A stretch of 6,383 bases of DNA from Thermodesulfobacteriota bacterium (GTDB taxonomy: Bacteria > Desulfobacterota > Thermodesulfobacteria > Thermodesulfobacteriales > Thermodesulfatatoraceae), in NCBI GenBank assembly GCA_013154385.1, contig JAADCO010000125.1, positions 1 to 6,383 on the forward strand, written 5' to 3'. Within the stretch, counting starts at the first letter, position 1. The number at the start of each line of letters is the position of its first letter. Below the pieces are notes generated by a model. The model ran no database searches and was not told where the DNA came from. It saw nothing but the letters and a program-made list of their open reading frames with translations. This document shows positions 1 to 4,935 of the stretch, piece by piece. A program made the translations under genes and the position numbers.

Positions 1-525
1 GCGGTGGAGCGGGACGAATCCGGTCGCCTGCGCATCCGGGTAAACGACCCGGACCTCAACGACGACGGAAACCCGGACTGGGTGGCGTTTTCCCTGGAAA
101 GCTCTCTGGCCACTTCCGAGGGCAACGTGGTGAGCTATCTCTCCCGACGGCTTTTCATCAAGGATCAGAGGCTCGTTTCCACCCTCGGCGGACTCACGAA
201 CAGCCCGGGAGACAACCGCAACGCCCTGAGGTTGGCCGCCCTCACCCACGAGAAAAGGGAAAAGCTGGCCGAGGCTTCCATTTCCGACTACTACGGCTCC
301 CTCGTGGGGGAGATCGGCATCGCCACCAAGACCGTCAAAAACTCAAAGACTTTCATGGAGGACCTCATCAACCAGCTCCAGACCATGCGGGATTCCATTT
401 CTGCGGTTTCTCTCGACGAGGAGATGGCCAATCTCATCAAGTACCAGCAGGCCTTTGCCGCTTCGGCCAAAATTTTGACCGTCGCCGACGAAATGCTCGA
501 TACGTTAATAGCGGCAAAGCGTTAG
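1..525 (+). CDS. flgK: Flagellar hook-associated protein 1 (FlgK), C-terminal part; 5' end outside the window
   Basis: FlgK forms the first ring of the hook-filament junction outside the cell and is exported by the flagellar type III system. The window starts inside the gene, and frame 1 is open from base 1 to the TAG at 523-525, giving 174 residues. The end is the diagnostic C-terminal domain shared by flagellar axial proteins: an amphipathic helical region with the hallmark SLDEEMANLIKYQQAF (about residues 137-152), followed by AASAKILTVADEMLDTLI. This pairs with an N-terminal helix to form the coiled-coil D0 domain. Before it, NSPGDNRNALRLAALTHEK (about 65-83) is the usual FlgK lead-in to that helical domain. 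Near the start is an acidic loop, residues 18-26, with a D-x-N-x-D-G-x-x-D pattern typical of calcium-binding repeats. The stop lies 13 bases before flgL, so the two are probably cotranscribed. Identity is secure; full length is unknown. Confidence 0.95.
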   Translation, partial: AVERDESGRLRIRVNDPDLNDDGNPDWVAFSLESSLATSEGNVVSYLSRRLFIKDQRLVSTLGGLTNSPGDNRNALRLAALTHEKREKLAEASISDYYGSLVGEIGIATKTVKNSKTFMEDLINQLQTMRDSISAVSLDEEMANLIKYQQAFAASAKILTVADEMLDTLIAAKR

Positions 526-538
526 TTAGGAGGAGGCC

Positions 539-1489
539 ATGCCCATCCGCGTAGGCATGAAGACCATGTACGACCGCATGCTCTACAACCTGAACTCTCT
601 CACGGATGAAATGCGGAAACTCGAAAACCAGATCGCCTCGGGGGTGAAGTACGAAAAGCCCTCGGACAACCCGGTTGATCTGGTGCGCTCTCTGGGCTAT
701 CGGCGCTCGCTCGAGGAGATCGAGCGCTATCAGGTCTCCATCCGCGAAGGCAAGTCCTATCTCCACACCATGGAAGGGGCCTACGAGGGGCTGGAAAACC
801 TGGTCATGCGGGCCAAACAACTGGCCATTCAGGCGAGGAACGATTCCCTTTCCGACGAAAACCGAAAGGCCCTGGCCATCGAGGTGGACAACCTCCTCCA
901 GGAGGCCCTGGCCCTGGCCAACACCAAGCACGGGGGACGCTACGTCTTTGCCGGCAACCGGCCCGCGGGTTACGCCAACGGAGAAACGCCCTTTGAGCTG
1001 CGCCGCGAGGTGCTTCCCGACGGCTCGGTACAAGAAAAAGTCATCTACCAGGGCGGAGAGGAAGACCTCTATTACGCCTACTCCTCAGACGGCAAGATCC
1101 TCGTGGGCCGCAACGGAAACCAGGCCCTGATGCAATCCGAACTCTTCGACACCCTGATCTCCCTCAAAAAGACGCTTGAAAGCAACAACGTCGCGGACAC
1201 CACGAAAGAGGTAGAGGAGCTCGGCGTCCACATTGACCGCCTGGATCGCGTGCTCGACCATCTGCTCAACGAACGCGCCGCGCTCGGGGCGCGCGTGGAT
1301 CATCTCGAACTCAAGGAAAACCTTTACGAGGAGACGAAAACCACCATCCAGGAGAACCTCAGCGAGGCCCAGGATGCGGATCTCCTCGAGGTGGCAACCC
1401 GGTTAAGGGCCAAGGAAACCGCGTACCAAGCCGCCTTGGCCGCGGCTTCCAAGGTCATGCAACTCAGTTTGGTGAACTATCTTTCATAA
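539..1489 (+). CDS. flgL: Flagellar hook-associated protein 3 (FlgL), hook-filament junction
   Basis: FlgL forms the second junction ring, on top of FlgK, and provides the base on which flagellin polymerises. The 316-residue product is within the normal FlgL range. The N-terminal helical region (about 1-140) carries the flagellin-like signature ASGVKYEKPSDNPVD (33-47), followed by a long heptad-rich helix and AKQLAIQARNDSLSDENR (92-109). A variable, probably beta-rich middle (about 141-205) includes RYVFAGN, common in FlgL. The C-terminal helices (about 206-316) end with ATRLRAKETAYQAALAAASK (286-305), the flagellin-family D0 motif. The ATG at 539 is preceded by a very strong Shine-Dalgarno run, AGGAGGAGG at 528-536. 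The gene follows flgK by 13 bases, and its TAA stop (1487-1489) overlaps the csrA ribosome binding site, suggesting translational coupling. Confidence 0.95.
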   Translation: MPIRVGMKTMYDRMLYNLNSLTDEMRKLENQIASGVKYEKPSDNPVDLVRSLGYRRSLEEIERYQVSIREGKSYLHTMEGAYEGLENLVMRAKQLAIQARNDSLSDENRKALAIEVDNLLQEALALANTKHGGRYVFAGNRPAGYANGETPFELRREVLPDGSVQEKVIYQGGEEDLYYAYSSDGKILVGRNGNQALMQSELFDTLISLKKTLESNNVADTTKEVEELGVHIDRLDRVLDHLLNERAALGARVDHLELKENLYEETKTTIQENLSEAQDADLLEVATRLRAKETAYQAALAAASKVMQLSLVNYLS

Positions 1490-1511
1490 GGAGAGCCCTT
1501 GCTAGTCCTTA
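1487..1511 (+). promoter_or_regulatory. Candidate hairpin over the csrA ribosome binding site
   Basis: TAAGGA at 1487-1492 is an exact reverse complement of TCCTTA at 1506-1511, giving a 6-bp stem with a 13-base loop. The left arm contains the flgL stop codon and most of the csrA Shine-Dalgarno (AAGGAG, 1488-1493), and the loop contains the TTG start codon. If it forms in mRNA it would hide the ribosome binding site, and translation of flgL would open it. The left arm also contains a GGA, the core of CsrA binding sites, so autoregulation is conceivable. The stem is short and has not been tested for stability. Confidence 0.35.
1488..1493 (+). promoter_or_regulatory. Ribosome binding site that supports the TTG start of csrA
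   Basis: AAGGAG lies 5 bases before TTG at 1499. No in-frame ATG is available, and translation from this TTG gives the exact canonical CsrA N-terminus (MLVLTRK), so spacing and homology agree on the start. Confidence 0.8.
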
Positions 1512-1726
1512 CACGTAAGATAGGCGAGTCCATCACCATAGGCCACGAAATCAGGATCATCGTCCTCGATATCAAGGGACGCCAGGTGAAACTGGGCATA
1601 GAGGCCCCGCCCCACATACCGGTCCATCGCCTGGAGGTCTATCGCAAGATACAGGAAGAGAACATACGGGCGGCAGAGGCCTCTCAGCTCCCGGACGAAT
1701 TATTCGCCCCACAAGAGGAGGGATAG
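1499..1726 (+). CDS. csrA: Carbon storage regulator CsrA, RNA-binding translational regulator
   Basis: CsrA is a small homodimeric protein that binds GGA motifs in mRNA leaders and usually blocks translation; in flagellated bacteria with FliW the main target is commonly flagellin mRNA. The 75-residue product matches the family along its length: MLVLTRKIGESITIG at the N-terminus, the core VLDIKGRQVKLGIEAP (22-37), and VHRLEVYRKI (42-51). The residues known in E. coli CsrA for RNA contact are present at the same numbering, including Leu4, Arg6, Val42 and Arg44. The protein is somewhat longer than the E. coli form (61 residues), with an acidic tail ending PQEEG; longer C-termini are common in the FliW-dependent clade. 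The start is TTG, 9 bases after the flgL stop. The last codons contain the fliW Shine-Dalgarno, so csrA and fliW are likely translated together. Confidence 0.97.
   Translation: MLVLTRKIGESITIGHEIRIIVLDIKGRQVKLGIEAPPHIPVHRLEVYRKIQEENIRAAEASQLPDELFAPQEEG
1716..1721 (+). promoter_or_regulatory. Ribosome binding site that supports the TTG start of fliW
   Basis: AGGAGG at 1716-1721, inside the last codons of csrA, lies 6 bases before TTG at 1728. No Met codon follows in frame until residue 106, and conserved FliW sequence begins right after this TTG, so it is the likely start. Confidence 0.8.
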
Positions 1727-1727
1727 T

Positions 1728-2204
1728 TTGGAGATCGAAACCACCCGCTTCGGAAAGATCGAAATAGACGAAAAGAAGATCATCTTCTTTCCCAGCGGCA
1801 TCCTCGGGTTTCCCGAGGCCAAGCGGTACGTGCTCATCCCCCACAAGGAAGGTTCCCCCTTTTTCTGGTTGCAGGCCATAGACGTCCCTGAACTGGCCTT
1901 TGTCGTGGTGGACCCCAAGCTCTTCTTCCCGGACTATCATCCCAAACTGCCTCTTGAGGCCAAGAAGGAACTCCATCTGCACGAAGACGACGAGCTGTGT
2001 TTTCTGACCATCGTCACCATCCCGAAGGAGAACCCGGAGGAAATGACGGTCAATCTCCTGGGCCCCATCGCGGTGAACGTCTCTCGCAAACTGGCCAAGC
2101 AGGTGGTCCTGGACTCGCGGAGATACCCTTTGCGCGAACCCCTCCGCCCGCATCTGCACAAGCTGGGCCAGGGCGAACGCGCAGAGGCGGAGGACAAAGC
2201 CTAG
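1728..2204 (+). CDS. fliW: Flagellar assembly factor FliW, CsrA antagonist
   Basis: FliW binds CsrA and also binds flagellin; when flagellin is exported, free FliW sequesters CsrA and flagellin translation resumes (established in Bacillus and Campylobacter). The 158-residue product has the family landmarks in order: FPSGILGFPEAKRYVLIP (21-38), SPFFWLQAIDVPELAFVVVD (43-62), then TVNLLGPIAVN (107-117) and the end motif QVVLDSRRYPLREPL (125-139). The short basic/acidic tail after residue 140 is typically variable. The start is TTG, one base after the csrA stop, so production of the two partners is likely coupled, which fits a protein pair acting in stoichiometric balance. The usual flagellin neighbour is not in this window. 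Confidence 0.95.
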   Translation: MEIETTRFGKIEIDEKKIIFFPSGILGFPEAKRYVLIPHKEGSPFFWLQAIDVPELAFVVVDPKLFFPDYHPKLPLEAKKELHLHEDDELCFLTIVTIPKENPEEMTVNLLGPIAVNVSRKLAKQVVLDSRRYPLREPLRPHLHKLGQGERAEAEDKA

Positions 2205-2208
2205 TTTT

Positions 2209-2236
2209 TAAATCTCGCCCTCCTTCCGCTCGATAG
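2209..2236 (+). promoter_or_regulatory. Candidate flagellar sigma-28 (FliA-type) promoter upstream of fliD
   Basis: In the 75-base gap between fliW and fliD, TAAA (2209-2212) is followed after 18 bases by CGATAG (2231-2236). The sigma-28 consensus is TAAA, 15 bases, then GCCGATAA, so the conserved TAAA and CGATA cores are present with about one extra base of spacing, and the GC before CGATA is not matched. Transcription would start near 2243, leaving a leader of roughly 37 bases before the fliD ATG. FliD and FliS are late genes often expressed by this sigma factor. The match is imperfect and no sigma-28 gene is visible here. Confidence 0.4.
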
Positions 2237-2279
2237 AAGAAATTAGATACCAAAAACGAAGCGCACTTGGAGAAGAAAA

Positions 2280-3959
2280 ATGGCCGACATTTTCGGAAAG
2301 ATAAACGTCCTTGGTCTGGGCTCTGGGCTTGATCTCCAGGGGCTCATTGATCAGCTCCGCCAGATCGAAGAAAAGCCCATCGAAAGCATGGAGGCCAAGA
2401 AGGATTTTTACGAAAGTCGCCTCACGGAATTCGACTGGCTCAACACCAAGGTGCTCTCGCTCAAGTCCATGGCCCTGGACCTCTCTCTGGAGAGCAACTA
2501 TCTCCTGCGCAACGTCTCCGTCTCCGGCACTTCCATCTCCGCGGAAGCCGACGTCGGAGCCCTTGAAGGGAGCTATCGGGTTGACGTAGAACAGCTGGCC
2601 CGAAACAGCCTCTGGCAGTCTCAGGGCTTCAGCACCAAGGATGCGGTTATCAATCCCGACTCGGACGACGTCCTCCAGATCCAGATCGGGGAGGAAGAGT
2701 TCTCCCTGCTCGTCCCTCAAGGGATCACCCTCGAGGGCCTGGCGGACCTCATAAACGAGCACACCGAAAACCCCGGCGTGGAGGCCAAGGTAATCGACAC
2801 GGGGTCTGCGGCTGACCCGTATCGCCTGATCCTCAAATCCAAGGAAACCGGGGAATCGCAGCGCATAGTGGTCACCCAGGAACTTCAGGGGATGGATTTC
2901 GAAGAGGTCATCGGAACGCCCAACATTTGGCGCACGGATCTCTTTAGCGCGCCGGATGAAGTGATCAACGATTCCGGGGAGACCATCACCCTGAACATCA
3001 GCGTGGGGAGCCAGGAAATAAGCGTTGACGTGGCGGACGGCACGACGCTTTCGGAGCTCAAAGACCTGATCAACGAAGCCGCGGAGAACTCTTCTCTGCG
3101 CGCCTACTTGATAAGGGACGAGGCGGGAAACTATTTCCTCGATTTACGCTCCCCCGAAAGCCTTTCGGTGACCCAAAGCCCGGACACGCCGACCATCTTT
3201 CCCAACCAGATCGAAGACAACGGAGAGAGCCTAAACGCCTTCCTCTCCGTAGACGGCATCTCTTACGAGCGGGGCACGAACGAGATCGCCGACATCATCC
3301 CGGGGGTAACCTTAAAGCTTCAGACAACCGGTGAATCCTTCCTCACCGTCACCGCGAATCACGACAAAATCAAAGAGACCCTGGTCTCTCTGGTGGAAGA
3401 GGTGAACGGCTTTTTGCAGGAGTTGCGCGAAAAAATGGCCTTTGATCTCGAAACCGGTGAAGAAGGGCCTCTCTACCGCAGCAACGCCGCCGAAAGCCTC
3501 ATCCGAGACCTAAGAGACGTTCTCTCCATGAACTTTCCCGGCAACGAGAACATAACCAGCTTGTTTGACCTGGGGCTAAACTTCAACCGGGACGGAACGA
3601 TCACCATTGACGAAGAAAAGCTAGAAGAAGCCATCGCGAACCATCCGGAAGAAATAAAAACCCTGATGATCGGCGACGAAGAGAAAAACATCACGGGTTT
3701 GGCTGACAAACTTAACGAAACACTACAGAAATATCTTGGCACATCAGGGCTAATTGCTTTAGAACAGGACACCACAGAGCGCTACATCGAAAATCTCGAC
3801 AAAAACATCGCGCTGGCCCAAGAAAGAGTTGACCGATACATAGCCACTCTCCAAAGACAATTCATGGCTCTCGATCAATACATTCAAGAACTAAACGACA
3901 TGTCTTCTTACCTTGATGTCCAATTCAAGAGCATCCTCGGACTAACCGAAGATAAGTAG
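2280..3959 (+). CDS. fliD: Flagellar filament cap protein FliD (hook-associated protein 2)
   Basis: FliD forms the oligomeric cap at the filament tip under which exported flagellin folds and is added. The 559-residue product has the FliD N-terminal domain (about 1-115), including the near-invariant LGLGSGLDLQGLIDQL (11-26) and EKPIESMEAKK, followed by GSYRVDVEQLA (97-107). The central part holds two related segments, about 132-198 and 237-299, each with a short beta region, a (Q/D)GxTLxxLxDLIN helix motif (147-159 and 253-265) and a further beta region, matching flagellin hook IN modules. The C-terminal domain (about 315-559) includes VDGISYERGTNEIADIIPGV (324-343) and ends with a long coiled coil and the FliD-typical YLDVQFKSI (544-552). 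There is no cysteine, as is usual for exported axial proteins. The ATG has GGAG at 2269-2272. The last third of the gene is clearly more AT-rich than the first. Confidence 0.96.
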   Translation: MADIFGKINVLGLGSGLDLQGLIDQLRQIEEKPIESMEAKKDFYESRLTEFDWLNTKVLSLKSMALDLSLESNYLLRNVSVSGTSISAEADVGALEGSYRVDVEQLARNSLWQSQGFSTKDAVINPDSDDVLQIQIGEEEFSLLVPQGITLEGLADLINEHTENPGVEAKVIDTGSAADPYRLILKSKETGESQRIVVTQELQGMDFEEVIGTPNIWRTDLFSAPDEVINDSGETITLNISVGSQEISVDVADGTTLSELKDLINEAAENSSLRAYLIRDEAGNYFLDLRSPESLSVTQSPDTPTIFPNQIEDNGESLNAFLSVDGISYERGTNEIADIIPGVTLKLQTTGESFLTVTANHDKIKETLVSLVEEVNGFLQELREKMAFDLETGEEGPLYRSNAAESLIRDLRDVLSMNFPGNENITSLFDLGLNFNRDGTITIDEEKLEEAIANHPEEIKTLMIGDEEKNITGLADKLNETLQKYLGTSGLIALEQDTTERYIENLDKNIALAQERVDRYIATLQRQFMALDQYIQELNDMSSYLDVQFKSILGLTEDK

Positions 3960-3992
3960 AAACCACGCAAGAGATAAACACGGAGGCAAATT

Positions 3993-4427
3993 ATGTATGG
4001 GGCGGCTCTCAATAACTACCGACGGAACTCAGTCACCACGCTGGAGGATCCGCAAAAAATCGTCAAACTACTATTTGAAGGTGCGATCAAAGAACTGGGG
4101 CTCGTAAAAACGAACTTCAACGAACCCAAAAAGCGCGGAAAACACTTGGGAAAAGCTATCGCCTTAATCGGCGAATTACAAGCTGGTGTAAACCTGGAAA
4201 AGGGAGGAGAAGCAGCAGAGTTTCTCTATGGTCTTTACGGAGCCATCATCCGCGAACTTTCCAAAGTAAGCGGCCAAGAAGAAGACCAAGAAATCATAGA
4301 CCGAAGCATCAGATATTTGACGGAACTTAAAAGGCTGTGGGTTGAATACGTGCTCAACACCGGCCCCAGCGGGCACAGCCAAAACGAAAGCCCATCCGAA
4401 GAGCGGTTAGCCAGCGTCTCCGGCTAA
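3993..4427 (+). CDS. fliS: Flagellin export chaperone FliS
   Basis: FliS is a cytoplasmic four-helix-bundle chaperone that binds the C-terminus of flagellin, prevents premature polymerisation and delivers it to the export gate; in several species it also takes part in the FliW-CsrA control loop. The 144-residue product shows the family pattern: NNYRRNSVTTLEDPQKIVKL (7-26), FEGAIKEL (28-35), then GELQAGVNLEKGGEAAEFLY (60-79) and LTELKRLW (109-116), the usual final conserved helix. The tail after about 122 is polar and variable. GGAGG at 3982-3986 lies 6 bases before the ATG. It follows fliD by 33 bases, the normal fliD-fliS pairing. GC content is about 46%, lower than the upstream genes. The TAA stop lies in the arm of a small hairpin. 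Confidence 0.95.
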   Translation: MYGAALNNYRRNSVTTLEDPQKIVKLLFEGAIKELGLVKTNFNEPKKRGKHLGKAIALIGELQAGVNLEKGGEAAEFLYGLYGAIIRELSKVSGQEEDQEIIDRSIRYLTELKRLWVEYVLNTGPSGHSQNESPSEERLASVSG

Positions 4428-4428
4428 C
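4406..4428 (+). repeat. Hairpin spanning the fliS stop codon
   Basis: GTTAGCC (4406-4412) and GGCTAAC (4422-4428) are exact inverted copies around a 9-base loop, a 7-bp stem. The fliS stop TAA (4425-4427) is in the right arm. No run of T follows on the + strand, so it is not a standard intrinsic terminator. It could protect the 3' end of a processed fliD-fliS message or be chance. Confidence 0.45.
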
Positions 4429-4438
4429 AAAACAAAAG

Positions 4439-4462
4439 AGGACGGAAGCTCGCTTCCGTCCT
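4439..4462 (-). terminator. Strong hairpin between fliS and the next gene; terminator-like on the minus strand
   Basis: AGGACGGAAG (4439-4448) pairs exactly with CTTCCGTCCT (4453-4462) around a CTCG tetraloop: a 10-bp stem. On the + strand only TT then GCC follows, so there is no T tract. On the minus strand the stem is followed by CTTTTGTTTTG, the layout of a Rho-independent terminator. It may therefore block antisense transcription into fliS, or act on the + strand as an attenuator or RNA-stability element between fliS and the downstream gene. The structure itself is certain from the sequence; the function is inferred. Confidence 0.5.
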
Positions 4463-4478
4463 TGCCAACGGGTCCGAA

Positions 4479-4820
4479 ATGTCTTACGAAAAGATACTCA
4501 AACGATTTGCCGAACACCAAAAAGAAGAGCTTTCTCTCCTTTCCTCTCTCGAAGGCTCTCTCGCATCGGATCTCTTCTCGAGGATTCTTGAAAAGCTCTA
4601 TCGAAGACGACAATTCAAGGCCATCTTTCAGGGCGGATTCCACGAAAAACTCCCGCCGGAAAAGAAAAAAGAGCTCCTCAAGCTCATCGAAGACGTCCTC
4701 AAAAGGGAGGAAGAAATCAAGAAAAAGCTCTTAGAGCTTTCCCAAAAGATTCGCCAGAAACAACAAAAGCTCACCAAAAACTCCCGCGTCATCCAAAAAT
4801 ACCGTTCGCTAAGCCCGTAG
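4479..4820 (+). CDS. Small helical protein, candidate FliT/FlgN-type flagellar chaperone
   Basis: The 113-residue product was not matched to a family by sequence. It is almost entirely helical in character and very rich in Lys, Glu and Leu. Residues about 4-50 form one helical stretch with many Leu and Ser, followed by KLPPEKKKE as a turn (57-65) and a long charged coiled-coil-like helix from about 62 to 105 (LIEDVLKREEEIKKKLLELS at 69-88 is typical). It ends RVIQKYRSLSP. There is no signal peptide, membrane segment or cysteine. FliT and FlgN chaperones are small antiparallel helical proteins of this size, and fliT normally follows fliS, so position and build agree. The ATG has no good Shine-Dalgarno (only GGGT nearby), which suggests coupled or weak initiation. 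The gene is in the same frame as fliS, with no stop in the 51 bases between. It could instead be an unrelated coiled-coil protein. Confidence 0.75.
   Translation: MSYEKILKRFAEHQKEELSLLSSLEGSLASDLFSRILEKLYRRRQFKAIFQGGFHEKLPPEKKKELLKLIEDVLKREEEIKKKLLELSQKIRQKQQKLTKNSRVIQKYRSLSP
4533..4549 (+). repeat. Homopyrimidine mirror repeat
   Basis: Inside the small ORF, bases 4530-4550 are all pyrimidine (21 in a row), and 4533-4549 is a perfect mirror repeat, TCTCTCCTTTCCTCTCT, centred on 4541. It encodes a Leu/Ser run, so it may simply reflect codon choice, but such tracts can form triplex DNA. Confidence 0.6.
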
Positions 4821-4833
4821 ATCCCCTTCCCCG

Positions 4834-4914
4834 TTTCCCGAAGTTCAAAAATATTGCCGACGAAAATGAATCTCCGACGGAAAATCGGTTATTCCAATTT
4901 GACTTTTCGGGAAA
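4834..4914. repeat. Inverted and direct repeats in the intergenic region before the oxidoreductase
   Basis: The 115-base gap 4821-4935 contains a 9-base exact inverted repeat, TTTCCCGAA (4834-4842) and TTCGGGAAA (4906-4914), 63 bases apart. Between its arms lie two copies of CCGACG followed by AAAAT or GAAAAT (4857-4867 and 4874-4885), spaced 17 bases start to start, so roughly on the same face of the helix if 1.5 to 1.7 turns are allowed. They could be operator half-sites for a regulator of the downstream gene. No convincing terminator for the flagellar operon was found in this gap. Confidence 0.35.
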
Positions 4915-4925
4915 TTAAATATATT
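4899..4925 (+). promoter_or_regulatory. Candidate promoter for the oxidoreductase gene, implying a leaderless or near-leaderless mRNA
   Basis: TTGACT (4899-4904) is one mismatch from the housekeeping -35 consensus, and TATATT (4920-4925) is one mismatch from the -10 consensus, with a 15-base spacer; TATTTC at 4922-4927 gives a 17-base spacer but a poorer -10. Transcription would begin around 4932-4934, only a few bases before the ATG at 4936. The right arm of the intergenic inverted repeat (4906-4914) lies between the two boxes, where a repressor could act. The surrounding DNA is about 35% GC, in contrast to its flanks. Confidence 0.5.
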
Positions 4926-4935
4926 TCTCCGGCCC

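Noticed and set aside
437..1033. Long minus-strand reading frame opposite flgL (198 codons)
   Set aside because: It overlaps the unmistakable flgL frame completely, has no recognisable motif, and such antisense frames are expected from the GC-rich third codon positions here.
1572..2159. Minus-strand reading frame opposite csrA and fliW (195 codons)
   Set aside because: Antisense to two confidently identified genes, with no family motif or ribosome binding site of note.
2183..2209. Possible terminator after fliW (AGGC and GCCT followed by TAGTTTTT)
   Set aside because: The stem is only 4 bp with a loop of about 11 bases, too weak to support a terminator call despite the T run.
2208..2762. 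Minus-strand reading frame opposite the start of fliD (184 codons)
   Set aside because: Antisense to the conserved FliD N-terminal domain and without recognisable protein features.
4462..4734. Alternative frame overlapping the small ORF, with a Ser/Lys-rich end
   Set aside because: The Ser/Lys-rich tail is the out-of-frame reading of AAG/AAA/CTC codons of the 4479 gene; the latter has coherent helical heptads and a better length and position.
4874..4895. Possible terminator after the small ORF (CCGA and TCGG, then TTATT)
   Set aside because: Only a 4-bp stem and no continuous T tract; not enough to call, so the end of the flagellar transcript remains unknown.
4911..4927. GAAAT, 7 bases, ATTTC dyad just upstream of the oxidoreductase as an operator
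   Set aside because: A 5-bp dyad in a very AT-rich stretch is likely by chance, and it does not match a known regulator consensus such as FNR.
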